A stretch of 64,000 bases of DNA from CAXNKH01 sp049296795 (lineage in GTDB: Bacteria; Pseudomonadota; Gammaproteobacteria; Burkholderiales; Burkholderiaceae_C). Under the pieces are notes generated by a model. It saw only the letters and a program-made list of their open reading frames with translations. It searched no databases and had not been told where the DNA came from. The position numbers were made by a program, and so were the translations under genes. The stretch spans positions 1 to 64,000 of the forward strand of contig JBAQTC010000047.1 in NCBI GenBank assembly GCA_049296795.1, given 5' to 3'. Shown here piece by piece: positions 43,290 to 51,298 of this stretch (the stretch's first letter is position 1; every line of letters starts with the position of its first letter).

Positions 43290-44519
43290 TCAGGCTGCGT
43301 TTTTTCGATAATTTTCCAGAAATCTGGCAATACGAGCGATAGCCTCGCGCAAATCGTCTTCGTGCGGGAGAAAAACTATTCTGAAATGGTCCGTCTGCGG
43401 CCAATTGAATCCGGTTCCCTGAACCAACAACACCCGGGTCTCTTGCAGCAACTCGTACATAAACTTCTGATCGTCTGCAATCGGGTAAATCTTGGGGTCT
43501 AGCCTGGGAAACATATAGAGCGCCGCACTGGGCTTGACACAAGTCACCCCGGGAATAGCGGTGATCAGCTCATAAGCCAAATCACGTTGACGCCTCAGCC
43601 TACCGCCTTCGCAAACCAGATCATTGATAGTCTGATAGCCGCCCAGCGCAGTTTGAATCGCCCACTGTCCAGGAACATTGGCGCACAAACGCATGGAGGA
43701 CAGCATATTGAGGCCCTCGATGTAGTCACGTGCGAACTTCTTTTCGCCCGAGACCACCATCCAGCCAGCCCGATAACCGCAGGAGCGGTAACTTTTGCTC
43801 AGTGAGTTGAAGGTCAGGGTGAGCACATCGTCTGACAGGCTGGCTAAGGCCGTATGTTTGGCGCCGTCATACAAGACCTTGTCATAAACCTCATCGGCAA
43901 ACAACACCAGCTGGTGTTCACGCGCAATCTGAATGATGGCCTTGAGCAACTCGTCCGAATAAAGGGCACCCGTTGGGTTATTGGGGTTGATCACCACAAT
44001 TCCCCGGGTTCTGGCCGTAATCTTGGACCGAATATCGGCCAGATTGGGCATCCATCCATTGTCTTCGTCACACAGGTAGTGCACCGGTTTGCCACCCGAC
44101 AAGCTGGTCGCCGCCGTCCACAACGGGTAGTCCGGCGCCGGCAACAAGAGCTCATCGCCATCGTTGAGCAAGCCATTCGTCGCCATCACAATCAATTCGC
44201 TGGCCCCATTGCCCAAATAAATATCGTCCAGTCCTACACCCTTGATGCCCTGTTCCTGGCTGTACTGCATCACGGCCTTGCGCGCCGTGAAGATCCCTTT
44301 GCTGTCAGAGTACGCTGCCGCATTGGGCAGATTGCGAATCATGTCCTGCCGAATTTCTTCAGGCGATTCAAAACCAAACACCGCCAAATTGCCGATGTTG
44401 AGCTTGATGATGGTGTGACCTTCCTCCTCCATCTGACGAGCACGATCCATGACAGGACCGCGAATGTCATAACAGACATTGGCCAGCTTGCTAGATTTAA
44501 GAACAGTTTTCAAAGTCAC
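43290..44519 (-). CDS. Class I/II PLP aminotransferase (AlaA-like)
   Basis: Fold type I aminotransferase of about 409 residues. The PLP Lys lies in FNSLSKSYRSCGYRAGWM near residue 240, with GNGASELI near 105 and NPNNPTGALYS near 180 forming the cofactor site. The ordering aminotransferase-hom-thrC is standard in this bacterial group, and the enzyme probably makes alanine from pyruvate. Start uncertain: GTG at 44519 is used, with TTG at 44513 as an alternative close to GGGAG. Confidence 0.92.
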   Translation of the reverse strand: MTLKTVLKSSKLANVCYDIRGPVMDRARQMEEEGHTIIKLNIGNLAVFGFESPEEIRQDMIRNLPNAAAYSDSKGIFTARKAVMQYSQEQGIKGVGLDDIYLGNGASELIVMATNGLLNDGDELLLPAPDYPLWTAATSLSGGKPVHYLCDEDNGWMPNLADIRSKITARTRGIVVINPNNPTGALYSDELLKAIIQIAREHQLVLFADEVYDKVLYDGAKHTALASLSDDVLTLTFNSLSKSYRSCGYRAGWMVVSGEKKFARDYIEGLNMLSSMRLCANVPGQWAIQTALGGYQTINDLVCEGGRLRRQRDLAYELITAIPGVTCVKPSAALYMFPRLDPKIYPIADDQKFMYELLQETRVLLVQGTGFNWPQTDHFRIVFLPHEDDLREAIARIARFLENYRKNAA

Positions 44520-44545
44520 TCCCGGGTTCTCGTAGCAGAGAAACC

Positions 44546-44551
44546 TATAAT
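44546..44551 (+). promoter_or_regulatory. Putative -10 box upstream of the Mth938-like gene
   Basis: A consensus TATAAT lies 60 bp upstream of the plus-strand gene at 44612. No matching -35 is visible at the right distance, so only a -10 element is suggested. Confidence 0.3.
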
Positions 44552-44611
44552 TTGAACACAGTTCCAAGGCAATTTGATACCACGCCTATTTCAACCCCTC
44601 AACGCCTGCGC

Positions 44612-44980
44612 ATGAAACTCCAACCCGACCGATTTGACGGCCCCTCTATCAGCGCCTACGGAGCAGGTTGGGTACGCGTAGCCAGCGAAAAAATCACCAG
44701 CAGCGTGGTGATCGGCTCCGATGGTCAGCGACTGGATTGGGCTGGGACTGATTTTGATGACCTCAACTTATCCCATTTCACCCAACTCGCTCAAATGAAC
44801 GCCGAACTGGTCATTTTGGGCAGCGGCCAGACTATTCGCTTCCCCCACTCGGCCCTACTCACACCCCTGATGAGCAAACGAATTGGTCTGGAAACGATGG
44901 ACACCCAAGCTGCTTGCCGCACCTACAACATTCTGGCGAGCGAAGGGCGAAAAGTCGTTGTCGCCTTGCTGCTAGGTTGA
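44612..44980 (+). CDS. Mth938-like domain protein
   Basis: A 122-residue protein of the Mth938 fold, seen as a small beta/alpha domain in many bacteria and close to NDUFAF3. Conserved parts are VVIGSDGQRLDWAG near residue 32 and AELVILGSGQTIRFP near 65. ATG at 44612 is chosen because it gives MKLQPDRFDGPSISAYG, the usual start. The function is not established, and it diverges from the aminotransferase gene. Confidence 0.82.
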   Translation: MKLQPDRFDGPSISAYGAGWVRVASEKITSSVVIGSDGQRLDWAGTDFDDLNLSHFTQLAQMNAELVILGSGQTIRFPHSALLTPLMSKRIGLETMDTQAACRTYNILASEGRKVVVALLLG

Positions 44981-45116
44981 TTACCCCTTGGAAACCCTAA
45001 GACCCTGATTTCAGAGTAAAATACTCGCCTGTGAGTGGAGTCAGCAAAGACAAGACGCCTGAAGGCGCACATCCACCAATTTAACCAGACATCAAGTCAC
45101 TAGAGATTCAAGGCAT

Positions 45117-45593
45117 ATGGCGATCGTAGTCAACAAACCCATTCCAGAATTTGAAGAGACTGCCACCAATGGCATCCAGGTAACCAACACATCTCACATC
45201 GGGCAAACCCTGGTGATGTATTTCTATCCCAAGGACAACACCCCGGGCTGCACCACTGAAGCGATGCAGTTCCGCGACAAATACAAAGACTTTGTCAAAG
45301 CTGGCGCCACCGTATTTGGCGTTTCCCGCGACAATTTGAAGTCCCACGATGAATTCAAAAGCAAGCTTGAACTTCCTTTTGAACTGATCGCCGACACTGA
45401 AGAAAAAATGTGCCATATGTTTGGCGTGGTCAAAAATAAGATCATGTATGGCAAAAAAGTTAAAGGCATCGAGCGCAGCACCTTCCTGATCGGAACGGAT
45501 GGAACGCTCAAGGCGGAATGGCGTGGCTTGAAGGTTCCTGGCCATGTGGATGAAGTTCTTAAAGCGGTCAAGGCATTGAAAAAAGCGGCCTGA
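45117..45593 (+). CDS. bcp: Peroxiredoxin of the BCP/PrxQ family
   Basis: Thiol peroxidase of 158 residues reducing hydroperoxides. The peroxidatic Cys45 is in TPGCTTEAMQFRD. The resolving Cys that many BCPs have five residues later is Met50 here. Another Cys, Cys99 (EKMCHMFGV), is present and could be an alternate resolving partner, or the protein may work as a 1-Cys type. The ribosome site is weak (AAGG close to ATG). Confidence 0.93.
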   Translation: MAIVVNKPIPEFEETATNGIQVTNTSHIGQTLVMYFYPKDNTPGCTTEAMQFRDKYKDFVKAGATVFGVSRDNLKSHDEFKSKLELPFELIADTEEKMCHMFGVVKNKIMYGKKVKGIERSTFLIGTDGTLKAEWRGLKVPGHVDEVLKAVKALKKAA

Positions 45594-45666
45594 TTTTTCG
45601 ACTCTTTTTTTCATACCCTTGGTGCATAATGAACTTATGCCCTCGCAACTAGCAAGCACTCTGTAC

Positions 45667-45698
45667 AAAAGCCGCCCTGGCCTCAAGGCGGCTTTTTT
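45667..45698 (+). terminator. Terminator upstream of the PhoH gene
   Basis: Arms GCCGCC (45671-45676) and GGCGGC (45687-45692) with flanking A run and a run of six T form a hairpin with a U-run. It lies 74 bp after bcp and 47 bp before the PhoH gene, so it probably ends the bcp transcript. Confidence 0.7.
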
Positions 45699-45744
45699 AT
45701 TTGCGGGACCGGTTTCAATCCTTAATTCGTAACTCAACCGCCCT

Positions 45745-47436
45745 ATGCCCTTGCCCCCCGTTCCCACCAAGCGCGCCACCCTGCTGCAACAACAAGCTTT
45801 CACTAACCCGATCAAGGCCAAAACCAAGAGCGCTGCAAAATCAAAAGTGCGGCAAGACGAAAATCACTTGAACACTGATTTGGGAGACGAAGCACTGCTT
45901 CCAGCATCCCGAGTGAAGCTTGAGTCGGCGCCAGCAATCAGCGCCCCCACCCTCAACGCCAAGCGAGATACCCGCCAAGTAGTGGCCGAAGTCATACCAA
46001 CGCCAACAGCGCGCCAGCCTGCGCCGCTTCCGATCAAAAAGAAGAAAACCGCTGGCCCGATCAAATTGTTCGTACTCGATACCAATGTCCTGTTACACGA
46101 TCCAATGTGCCTGTTTCGCTTTGAAGAACACGACATCTTTTTGCCAATGATCGTGCTGGAAGAGCTCGACAGTCACAAAAAGGGGATGACCGAAGTAGCG
46201 CGTAATGCACGCCAAACCAGTCGCTCGCTTGATCTGCTGGCAGGTGCTGCGGACATTGGCAGCGGTCTGTCGCTAGCTGCCAGCGGTCACCGTGAAGCCG
46301 GTGGCAAGCTGTTTTTCCAGACCCAACCGCTGAGCTACACTCTGCCCGCCAGCCTACCCCAAGGTAAGGCTGACAACCAGATCCTGGGCGTGGTGGAAGC
46401 TCTGCGCCAACAGCATGCCCCACGTGAAGTGGTTCTGGTATCCAAGGACATCAATATGCGGGTCAAGGCACGCGCCCTGGGACTGGCCACCGACGATTAC
46501 CAGAACGATAAAGTACTCGAAGATGGTGACCTGCTGTATGCCGGCGCCCTGGCCTTGCCCCTTGATTTTTGGACCACCCATGGTCAAACGGTAGAAAGCT
46601 GGCAGCAAGGTCAACATACTTTCTATCGCATCAGCGGCCCTATCATCCCGAGCCTGCTGATTAACCAGTTTGTCTATTTTGAGGCTCCAGGAGAACCTAG
46701 TCTGTACGCCAGGGTAACCGAGATCCGTGGCAAAACAGCAGTCCTGAAAACCTTGAAAGACTACAACCATCTGAAGAATGCGGTCTGGGGTATCACCTCT
46801 CGCAATCGTGAGCAGAACTTCGCCATGAACTTATTGATGGATCACGAAGTGGACTTCGTCACATTGACTGGCACTGCGGGTACTGGAAAAACGCTGATGG
46901 CTTTGGCTTCAGGCTTGACCCAAGTCCTTGACGAGCGGCGCTATACCGAAATCATCGTCACCCGGGCCACCGTCAGCGTTGGTGAAGACATTGGCTTTCT
47001 ACCCGGAACAGAAGAAGAAAAAATGGGGCCCTGGATGGGTGCCCTGGACGACAACCTCGAAGTCCTGGGGAAGACCGACACCACCGCAGGAGAATGGGGC
47101 CGCGCTGCCACCAGCGAGCTGATTCGTAGCCGAATTAAGATCAAGAGCATGAATTTCATGCGCGGGCGTACTTTCCTCAACAAGTACGTGATCATTGACG
47201 AGGCGCAGAACCTGACACCTAAACAGATGAAAACGCTGATCACTCGGGCCGGCCCAGGCACCAAGATCATCTGCATGGGTAACCTGGCCCAGATCGATAC
47301 GCCTTACCTGACGGAAGGATCCTCAGGTCTTACCTATGCCGTGGACAAATTCAAGGGCTGGCCACACGGGGGACACATCACCTTGGCGCGTGGCGAAAGA
47401 TCACGACTAGCCGACTTTGCCAGCGAAGTGCTTTAA
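45745..47436 (+). CDS. PhoH-family protein with N-terminal PIN domain
   Basis: A 563-residue two-domain protein of the PhoH2 type. After a Lys/Ala/Pro-rich N-terminal extension (about 1-100), a PIN ribonuclease domain starts with LFVLDTNVLLHDP near residue 108. The PhoH ATPase domain carries Walker A GTAGTGKTLMALAS near 376 and Walker B YVIIDEAQNLTPKQ near 475. PIN-PhoH proteins are described as RNA helicase-nucleases. No antitoxin-like partner gene sits upstream. The N-terminal extension is low-complexity and not typical of the core fold. Confidence 0.92.
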   Translation: MPLPPVPTKRATLLQQQAFTNPIKAKTKSAAKSKVRQDENHLNTDLGDEALLPASRVKLESAPAISAPTLNAKRDTRQVVAEVIPTPTARQPAPLPIKKKKTAGPIKLFVLDTNVLLHDPMCLFRFEEHDIFLPMIVLEELDSHKKGMTEVARNARQTSRSLDLLAGAADIGSGLSLAASGHREAGGKLFFQTQPLSYTLPASLPQGKADNQILGVVEALRQQHAPREVVLVSKDINMRVKARALGLATDDYQNDKVLEDGDLLYAGALALPLDFWTTHGQTVESWQQGQHTFYRISGPIIPSLLINQFVYFEAPGEPSLYARVTEIRGKTAVLKTLKDYNHLKNAVWGITSRNREQNFAMNLLMDHEVDFVTLTGTAGTGKTLMALASGLTQVLDERRYTEIIVTRATVSVGEDIGFLPGTEEEKMGPWMGALDDNLEVLGKTDTTAGEWGRAATSELIRSRIKIKSMNFMRGRTFLNKYVIIDEAQNLTPKQMKTLITRAGPGTKIICMGNLAQIDTPYLTEGSSGLTYAVDKFKGWPHGGHITLARGERSRLADFASEVL

Positions 47437-47496
47437 CTTGCGGGACAGACCGAAGCCCAGCGTAGCTCTGTCCCGAACTGATCAGGGGTGTTCTGA

Positions 47497-48903
47497 TTAG
47501 AAGTCACCACTGCCACCATGCGCCAAGCTTTCAAACTTGGTGATGGGCTTGAGGAAAGCCAACTTAACCACGCCCGTCGGGCCGTTACGTTGTTTGGCGA
47601 TGATGATCTCGGCCACGCCCGGCTCCTTGCTGGCTTCTTTGGTGTAGTAATCGTCGCGGTAAATGAACATGATGATGTCGGCATCTTGCTCAATCGCGCC
47701 CGATTCCCGCAGATCGCTCATCATGGGGCGCTTGTCCGGTCGTGTCTCAACACTGCGATTGAGCTGAGACAAAGCAATCACCGGGCACTGCAGCTCTTTG
47801 GCCAACATCTTCAGGCCACGTGAAATTTCACCCAGCTCGGTCGCCCGATTTTCATTGTCACTGCTGGTACCACTCATCAGCTGCAAATAGTCCACCACGA
47901 TCAGGCCGAGCTTGCCGCACTTGCGCGAGAGTCGCCGAGCACTGGCACGCAACTCACCCGAAGTCAACCCGGCCGTTTCGTCGATATGTAGCGAGATGGT
48001 TCGCAATTTTTCAATCGCCTCAGTCAAACGGGGCCACTCATCGTCGCTGAGCTTGCCGGTTCGCAAATGACTTTGGTCAATTCGTCCGATGGATCCGACA
48101 ACCCGAACTGCCAATTGGGCAGCCCCCATTTCCATCGAGAACACAGCCACCGGTAATCCCTCATTGAGCGCCACATGCTCAGCAATATTGATGGCCAGCG
48201 CTGTCTTTCCCATGGAGGGGCGCGCTGCCAGCACGATCAGATCACCCGCTTGGAAGCCCGAAGTCATCCGATCCAGATCATAGAAACCCGTAGGCACTCC
48301 CGTGATGTCATTCGGGTTGTCGGCCATTTCCTGAACCCGATCGAGCAAAGCGACTACCAAAGAGTCCATGGCCTGGAAACCCTGCTTCATGCGCGAGCCT
48401 TCTTCACCGATATTGAAGATTTTCTGCTCAGCTTCGTCCAGTATGGTGGCTACCGAGCGGCCCTTGGGATTGAAGGCATGGGTGGAAATTTCATCGCTGG
48501 TGCTGACCAACTTGCGCAGGATCGAACGCTCCCGAACTATTTCGGCATAGCGCCGGATGTTGCTGGCACTGGGTACAAACTGAGCCAAGGAATTGAGGTA
48601 AGCCAAGCCCCCCACTTCTTCTGATTTACCCAGGTTCTGTAACTGCTCGGACACGGTGATCACATCAGCCTGACGACTGGCGTTGATCAGAACGCCAATC
48701 GCGGCATAAATCAATTTGTGTTCGTAACGGTAGAAATCCGTGTCGACCAGCAAGTCGCCGACACTTTCCCAGGCGCTGTTGTCGAGTAGCAAACCACCCA
48801 ACACACTGGACTCGGCCTCCAGCGAATGGGGTGGAATACGCAGTTGCGCAACCTGACGATCGGCCCCGAAATCGTCTCCAACGGTGGAAAGTACAGCAGA
48901 CAT
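47497..48903 (-). CDS. dnaB: Replicative DNA helicase DnaB
   Basis: DnaB is the hexameric replication-fork helicase. The 468 residues have the N-terminal primase-interacting domain (about 20-125) and the RecA-fold domain with Walker A ARPSMGKTALAIN near residue 240 and Walker B LIVVDYLQLM near 345. A cluster of DnaA-box-like sequences lies upstream. It is convergent with the PhoH gene. Confidence 0.97.
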   Translation of the reverse strand: MSAVLSTVGDDFGADRQVAQLRIPPHSLEAESSVLGGLLLDNSAWESVGDLLVDTDFYRYEHKLIYAAIGVLINASRQADVITVSEQLQNLGKSEEVGGLAYLNSLAQFVPSASNIRRYAEIVRERSILRKLVSTSDEISTHAFNPKGRSVATILDEAEQKIFNIGEEGSRMKQGFQAMDSLVVALLDRVQEMADNPNDITGVPTGFYDLDRMTSGFQAGDLIVLAARPSMGKTALAINIAEHVALNEGLPVAVFSMEMGAAQLAVRVVGSIGRIDQSHLRTGKLSDDEWPRLTEAIEKLRTISLHIDETAGLTSGELRASARRLSRKCGKLGLIVVDYLQLMSGTSSDNENRATELGEISRGLKMLAKELQCPVIALSQLNRSVETRPDKRPMMSDLRESGAIEQDADIIMFIYRDDYYTKEASKEPGVAEIIIAKQRNGPTGVVKLAFLKPITKFESLAHGGSGDF

Positions 48904-48967
48904 GGTGAGTTTTATCCTTCTAGCCTTTGATACTACGCGCGCAGTCGCCCCAGGTCGAGTGAAAAGC

Positions 48968-49007
48968 TGTGGGAAAGCAGATTAAAAACTGTGGGTAAGC
49001 TGTGTAA
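48968..49007 (-). promoter_or_regulatory. DnaA-box-like cluster upstream of dnaB
   Basis: On the minus strand TTACACA (49001-49007), TTACCCACA (48990-48998) and TTTCCCACA (48968-48976) resemble the DnaA box TTATCCACA. The middle site differs by one base. They lie 65-104 bp upstream of the dnaB start. Confidence 0.4.
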
Positions 49008-49027
49008 TTGAAGGGACAAGTCCCAAC

Positions 49028-49059
49028 AAAAAAGCCGCCAAGGCAAGGCCCGGGCGGCT
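49028..49059 (-). terminator. Terminator of the rpsF-priB-rpsR-rplI operon
   Basis: On the minus strand a GAGCCGCC/GGCGGC stem is followed by TTTTTT. It lies 20 bp after the rplI stop and 125 bp upstream of dnaB, so it separates the two units. Confidence 0.8.
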
Positions 49060-49078
49060 CAGGAGAGAAACTTAATGA

Positions 49079-49531
49079 TTAAGCAGTTTCGCCGTAGACC
49101 GAAACGGTAATTTCAACCACCACGTCGGTGTGCAATGCCACGCTGACCGTATTGTCACCAACGACCTTAATCGGTCCGTTGGGCATACGAATCTGTGATT
49201 TGACCACTTTGTAACCGGCTTTGTTCAACTCTTCAGCAATATCGGAGTTGCTGACCGAACCGAACAAACGACCATCAACACCGGCTTTTTGTGTCAATTT
49301 AACACTGGTACCCGCGAGTTTTTCACCCTGCGCTTGGGACTCGGCCAATTTGGCTGCAGCCAATTTTTCCAGTTCAGCACGTTTGACTTCAAACTCACGT
49401 TTAGCCGACTCAGTAGCACGGCGGGCGCGGCCTGAAGGAATCAGGAAGTTACGAGCGAAACCGTCTTTAACTTTGACAACATCGCCTAGATTTCCAAGGT
49501 TCACGACCTTGTCGAGCAATATGATTTGCAT
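49079..49531 (-). CDS. rplI: 50S ribosomal protein L9
   Basis: L9 is a 150-residue protein with an N-terminal domain starting MQIILLDKVVNLGNLGDVV, the long connecting helix and a C-terminal rRNA-binding domain. It is last in the rpsF-priB-rpsR-rplI operon, 13 bp after rpsR. Confidence 0.98.
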   Translation of the reverse strand: MQIILLDKVVNLGNLGDVVKVKDGFARNFLIPSGRARRATESAKREFEVKRAELEKLAAAKLAESQAQGEKLAGTSVKLTQKAGVDGRLFGSVSNSDIAEELNKAGYKVVKSQIRMPNGPIKVVGDNTVSVALHTDVVVEITVSVYGETA

Positions 49532-49543
49532 TTTCTAATCCCC

Positions 49544-49825
49544 TTAGATTCGGTGCTGGTCGCTGTACGGCAGCATCGCGAGAAAACGCGCGCGCTTGAT
49601 AGCGGTATTGAGTTGGCGCTGGAAAATGGCACGGGTACCAGTCAAGCGAGCGGGAATAATCTTGCCATTTTCAGCAATGAAATCGCGCAAGGTGTCGATG
49701 TCCTTGTAGTCGATCTCTTCCACACCGGTGACGGTGAAGCGGCAAAAGCGCTTGCGCTTGAACAGCAGGGATTGGGTATTGCGCTTGGGGCGCTTGTCTT
49801 TATTGAAACGTTTTGGTCCGGGCAT
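49544..49825 (-). CDS. rpsR: 30S ribosomal protein S18
   Basis: S18 binds 16S rRNA together with S6. The 93 residues include the typical LLFKRKRFCRFTV and IDYKDIDTLRDFIAENGKI. The N-terminal extension (GPKRFNKDKRPKRNTQS) is basic. It lies 17 bp after priB. Confidence 0.98.
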   Translation of the reverse strand: MPGPKRFNKDKRPKRNTQSLLFKRKRFCRFTVTGVEEIDYKDIDTLRDFIAENGKIIPARLTGTRAIFQRQLNTAIKRARFLAMLPYSDQHRI

Positions 49826-49841
49826 GATGGACTCCTAAAAA

Positions 49842-50132
49842 TTAAACGGGTCTAAATTCTTGAACTTGAAAAACAACGTATTTGCCATTGCGCGGAGTGG
49901 TCAAAAACCCACTGAAGCACCAAACACTTCCGACAGCTTGTTTGACGAGCCGCTCGGCCAAAGCACCAAAGGCCACTGCCTTGATCGCTGCTTTGATTTG
50001 TCTTGTCTGTCCTTCTTGCTCTCTGCTGGACTCGTGTTCGAGTCTCAAATCCAGGGCGGGCAATCCGGCGGGCGTGTAACGCAAGGTCTTCACCTCGACG
50101 ATGCACGCAGACAAAACCAGTTGGTTGCTAAC
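49842..50132 (-). CDS. priB: Primosomal replication protein N (PriB)
   Basis: PriB is a single-stranded-DNA-binding OB-fold protein that stabilises PriA at stalled forks. The body of the protein (VEVKTLRYTPAGLPALDLRLEH and FSGFLTTPRNGKYVVFQVQEF) matches the family. The first conserved residues, SNQLVLSACIVEV, need a start at 50130-50132. That codon is GTT rather than ATG or GTG, although AGGAG lies six bases upstream and a stop (TAA) closes the frame just before. The next in-frame candidates are CTG at 50118-50120 and TTG at 50112-50114, which would cut the first beta strand. About 96 residues if GTT is used. It lies between rpsF and rpsR. Confidence 0.85.
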   Translation of the reverse strand, partial: VSNQLVLSACIVEVKTLRYTPAGLPALDLRLEHESSREQEGQTRQIKAAIKAVAFGALAERLVKQAVGSVWCFSGFLTTPRNGKYVVFQVQEFRPV

Positions 50133-50158
50133 GTGTTACTCCTAACGGGCAATTTCGA

Positions 50159-50521
50159 TCAGGCGTATTCGGCCTGCTGGTTCTTGCGGGCGTCTTCGCG
50201 CTCCACTGACTTCATCATGACGGAAGGGCCGGTCTCGGCTTTTTTCTTGGACACCGTCAAATGACGCAGCACCGCATCGTTGAACTTGAAAGCGTGTTCG
50301 AGTTCAGCCATCACGGCCTGATCGGCCTCGATATTGACACACAGATAGTGGGCCTTGGCCAGTTTGTTGATCATATAGACCAGCTGACGCCGACCCCAGT
50401 CTTCAACCCGGTGCACATGACCACCGCCAGCGGTGATCATGCCCTTGTAACGCTCGAGCATGGCAGGTACCTGCTCGCTCTGATCCGGATGGATCATGAG
50501 AATGATTTCGTAATGACGCAT
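50159..50521 (-). CDS. rpsF: 30S ribosomal protein S6
   Basis: S6 is a 120-residue ribosomal protein, partner of S18. It begins MRHYEIILMIHPDQSEQV and contains the conserved VHRVEDWGRRQLVYMINKLAKAHY. A possible regulatory hairpin lies in its leader. It is first in the operon with priB, rpsR and rplI. Confidence 0.98.
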   Translation of the reverse strand: MRHYEIILMIHPDQSEQVPAMLERYKGMITAGGGHVHRVEDWGRRQLVYMINKLAKAHYLCVNIEADQAVMAELEHAFKFNDAVLRHLTVSKKKAETGPSVMMKSVEREDARKNQQAEYA

Positions 50522-50539
50522 GAATACTCCTTATGGAAG

Positions 50540-50560
50540 CCCGCTATACGGTTAAACGGG
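50540..50560 (-). promoter_or_regulatory. Putative S6:S18 leader hairpin upstream of rpsF
   Basis: On the minus strand CCCG and CGGG close a hairpin whose loop contains ACCG, directly upstream of the rpsF ribosome site. A conserved rpsF leader hairpin with a CCG motif is known to bind the S6:S18 complex and repress translation. A second hairpin lies at 50572-50593. Assignment is by eye only. Confidence 0.45.
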
Positions 50561-50613
50561 AAATGAAAGCTACCCCCAGCGTCTAATTGGGGTGCAGCAA
50601 GGCGAAGCCGTAG

Positions 50614-50619
50614 ATTATA
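50614..50619 (-). promoter_or_regulatory. Putative -10 box of the rpsF operon
   Basis: TATAAT on the minus strand, 93 bp upstream of rpsF, so the transcript would carry a leader of about 85 nt containing the hairpins. No strong -35 is seen. Confidence 0.4.
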
Positions 50620-50635
50620 TGCGATGTGCCAGGCT

Positions 50636-51295
50636 TCAGCGGCCCCGACCGTAAACCAGCCAGCTTCTCTGCGCTGCCAAGCGCTGAACCTGGCGCCAGC
50701 TTTGGCACTGCTGAACCATTCTGGGCCAAATGCACAACAGCAATTCGCACTCAGCCAAGGTATCGGCCGCAGCCTGGTGCCGCACAGCACAACTCAGATT
50801 GAAATAATCCAGCCACTGGTCCAGCGAACGGGCGTCGACCGTGTCGTAGGTCACGGCGCACAAATCCGCTAGGTCGACCCAGGGATTAGGCAGGGCCGAG
50901 CCCAAATGCTTGCGGCAAGCGCGGTCTATCATGGCCTGGTCAAAATTTGCATGAAAAGCCAGTATCGGCGACTGACCCACATAGTCAGCCAGGCAGCCAA
51001 GTGCCTGCTCGGGCACCATCCCCTGTTGCTGGCGTTGGGCGCCTATCCCATGCAGCAGGATATTGTCTTTGCTCGACGTCAATTCCTGGCGCAAATCGAC
51101 CTCGAAACTGTCAGCCACATCGATACGGATACTTTGCTGCGACCAATCAATCTTCAATCCGATCGCGGCAATGGCCAGCAAACGGTCGACGTGTGGATCA
51201 AGCCCGCTGGTTTCCACATCCAGCATGACCCAGCGATTTTCATCAACCACCCGAGATGCAGCGCCAAGTCGTTCCAGCCATTGTTTCCAGCCCAT
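50636..51295 (-). CDS. DEDDh 3'-5' exonuclease, DnaQ-like
   Basis: A 219-residue DnaQ-type exonuclease. ExoI motif is VMLDVETSGLDP (Asp, Glu near residues 25-27), Exo II AFHANFDQAMIDRA near 115, and Exo III HQAAADTLAECELLL near 174 with the His-x4-Asp pair. It is not the polymerase epsilon subunit gene: there is no C-terminal alpha-binding tail. Its stop precedes rpsF and its start lies 4 bp after the end of the cNMP/CBS/DUF294 gene, so it is coupled to that gene. Confidence 0.87.
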   Translation of the reverse strand: MGWKQWLERLGAASRVVDENRWVMLDVETSGLDPHVDRLLAIAAIGLKIDWSQQSIRIDVADSFEVDLRQELTSSKDNILLHGIGAQRQQQGMVPEQALGCLADYVGQSPILAFHANFDQAMIDRACRKHLGSALPNPWVDLADLCAVTYDTVDARSLDQWLDYFNLSCAVRHQAAADTLAECELLLCIWPRMVQQCQSWRQVQRLAAQRSWLVYGRGR

Positions 51296-51298
51296 GGC

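Noticed and set aside
45594..45700. Possible small RNA between bcp and the PhoH gene
   Set aside because: There is a terminator, but no convincing promoter; it is simply the end of the bcp transcript.
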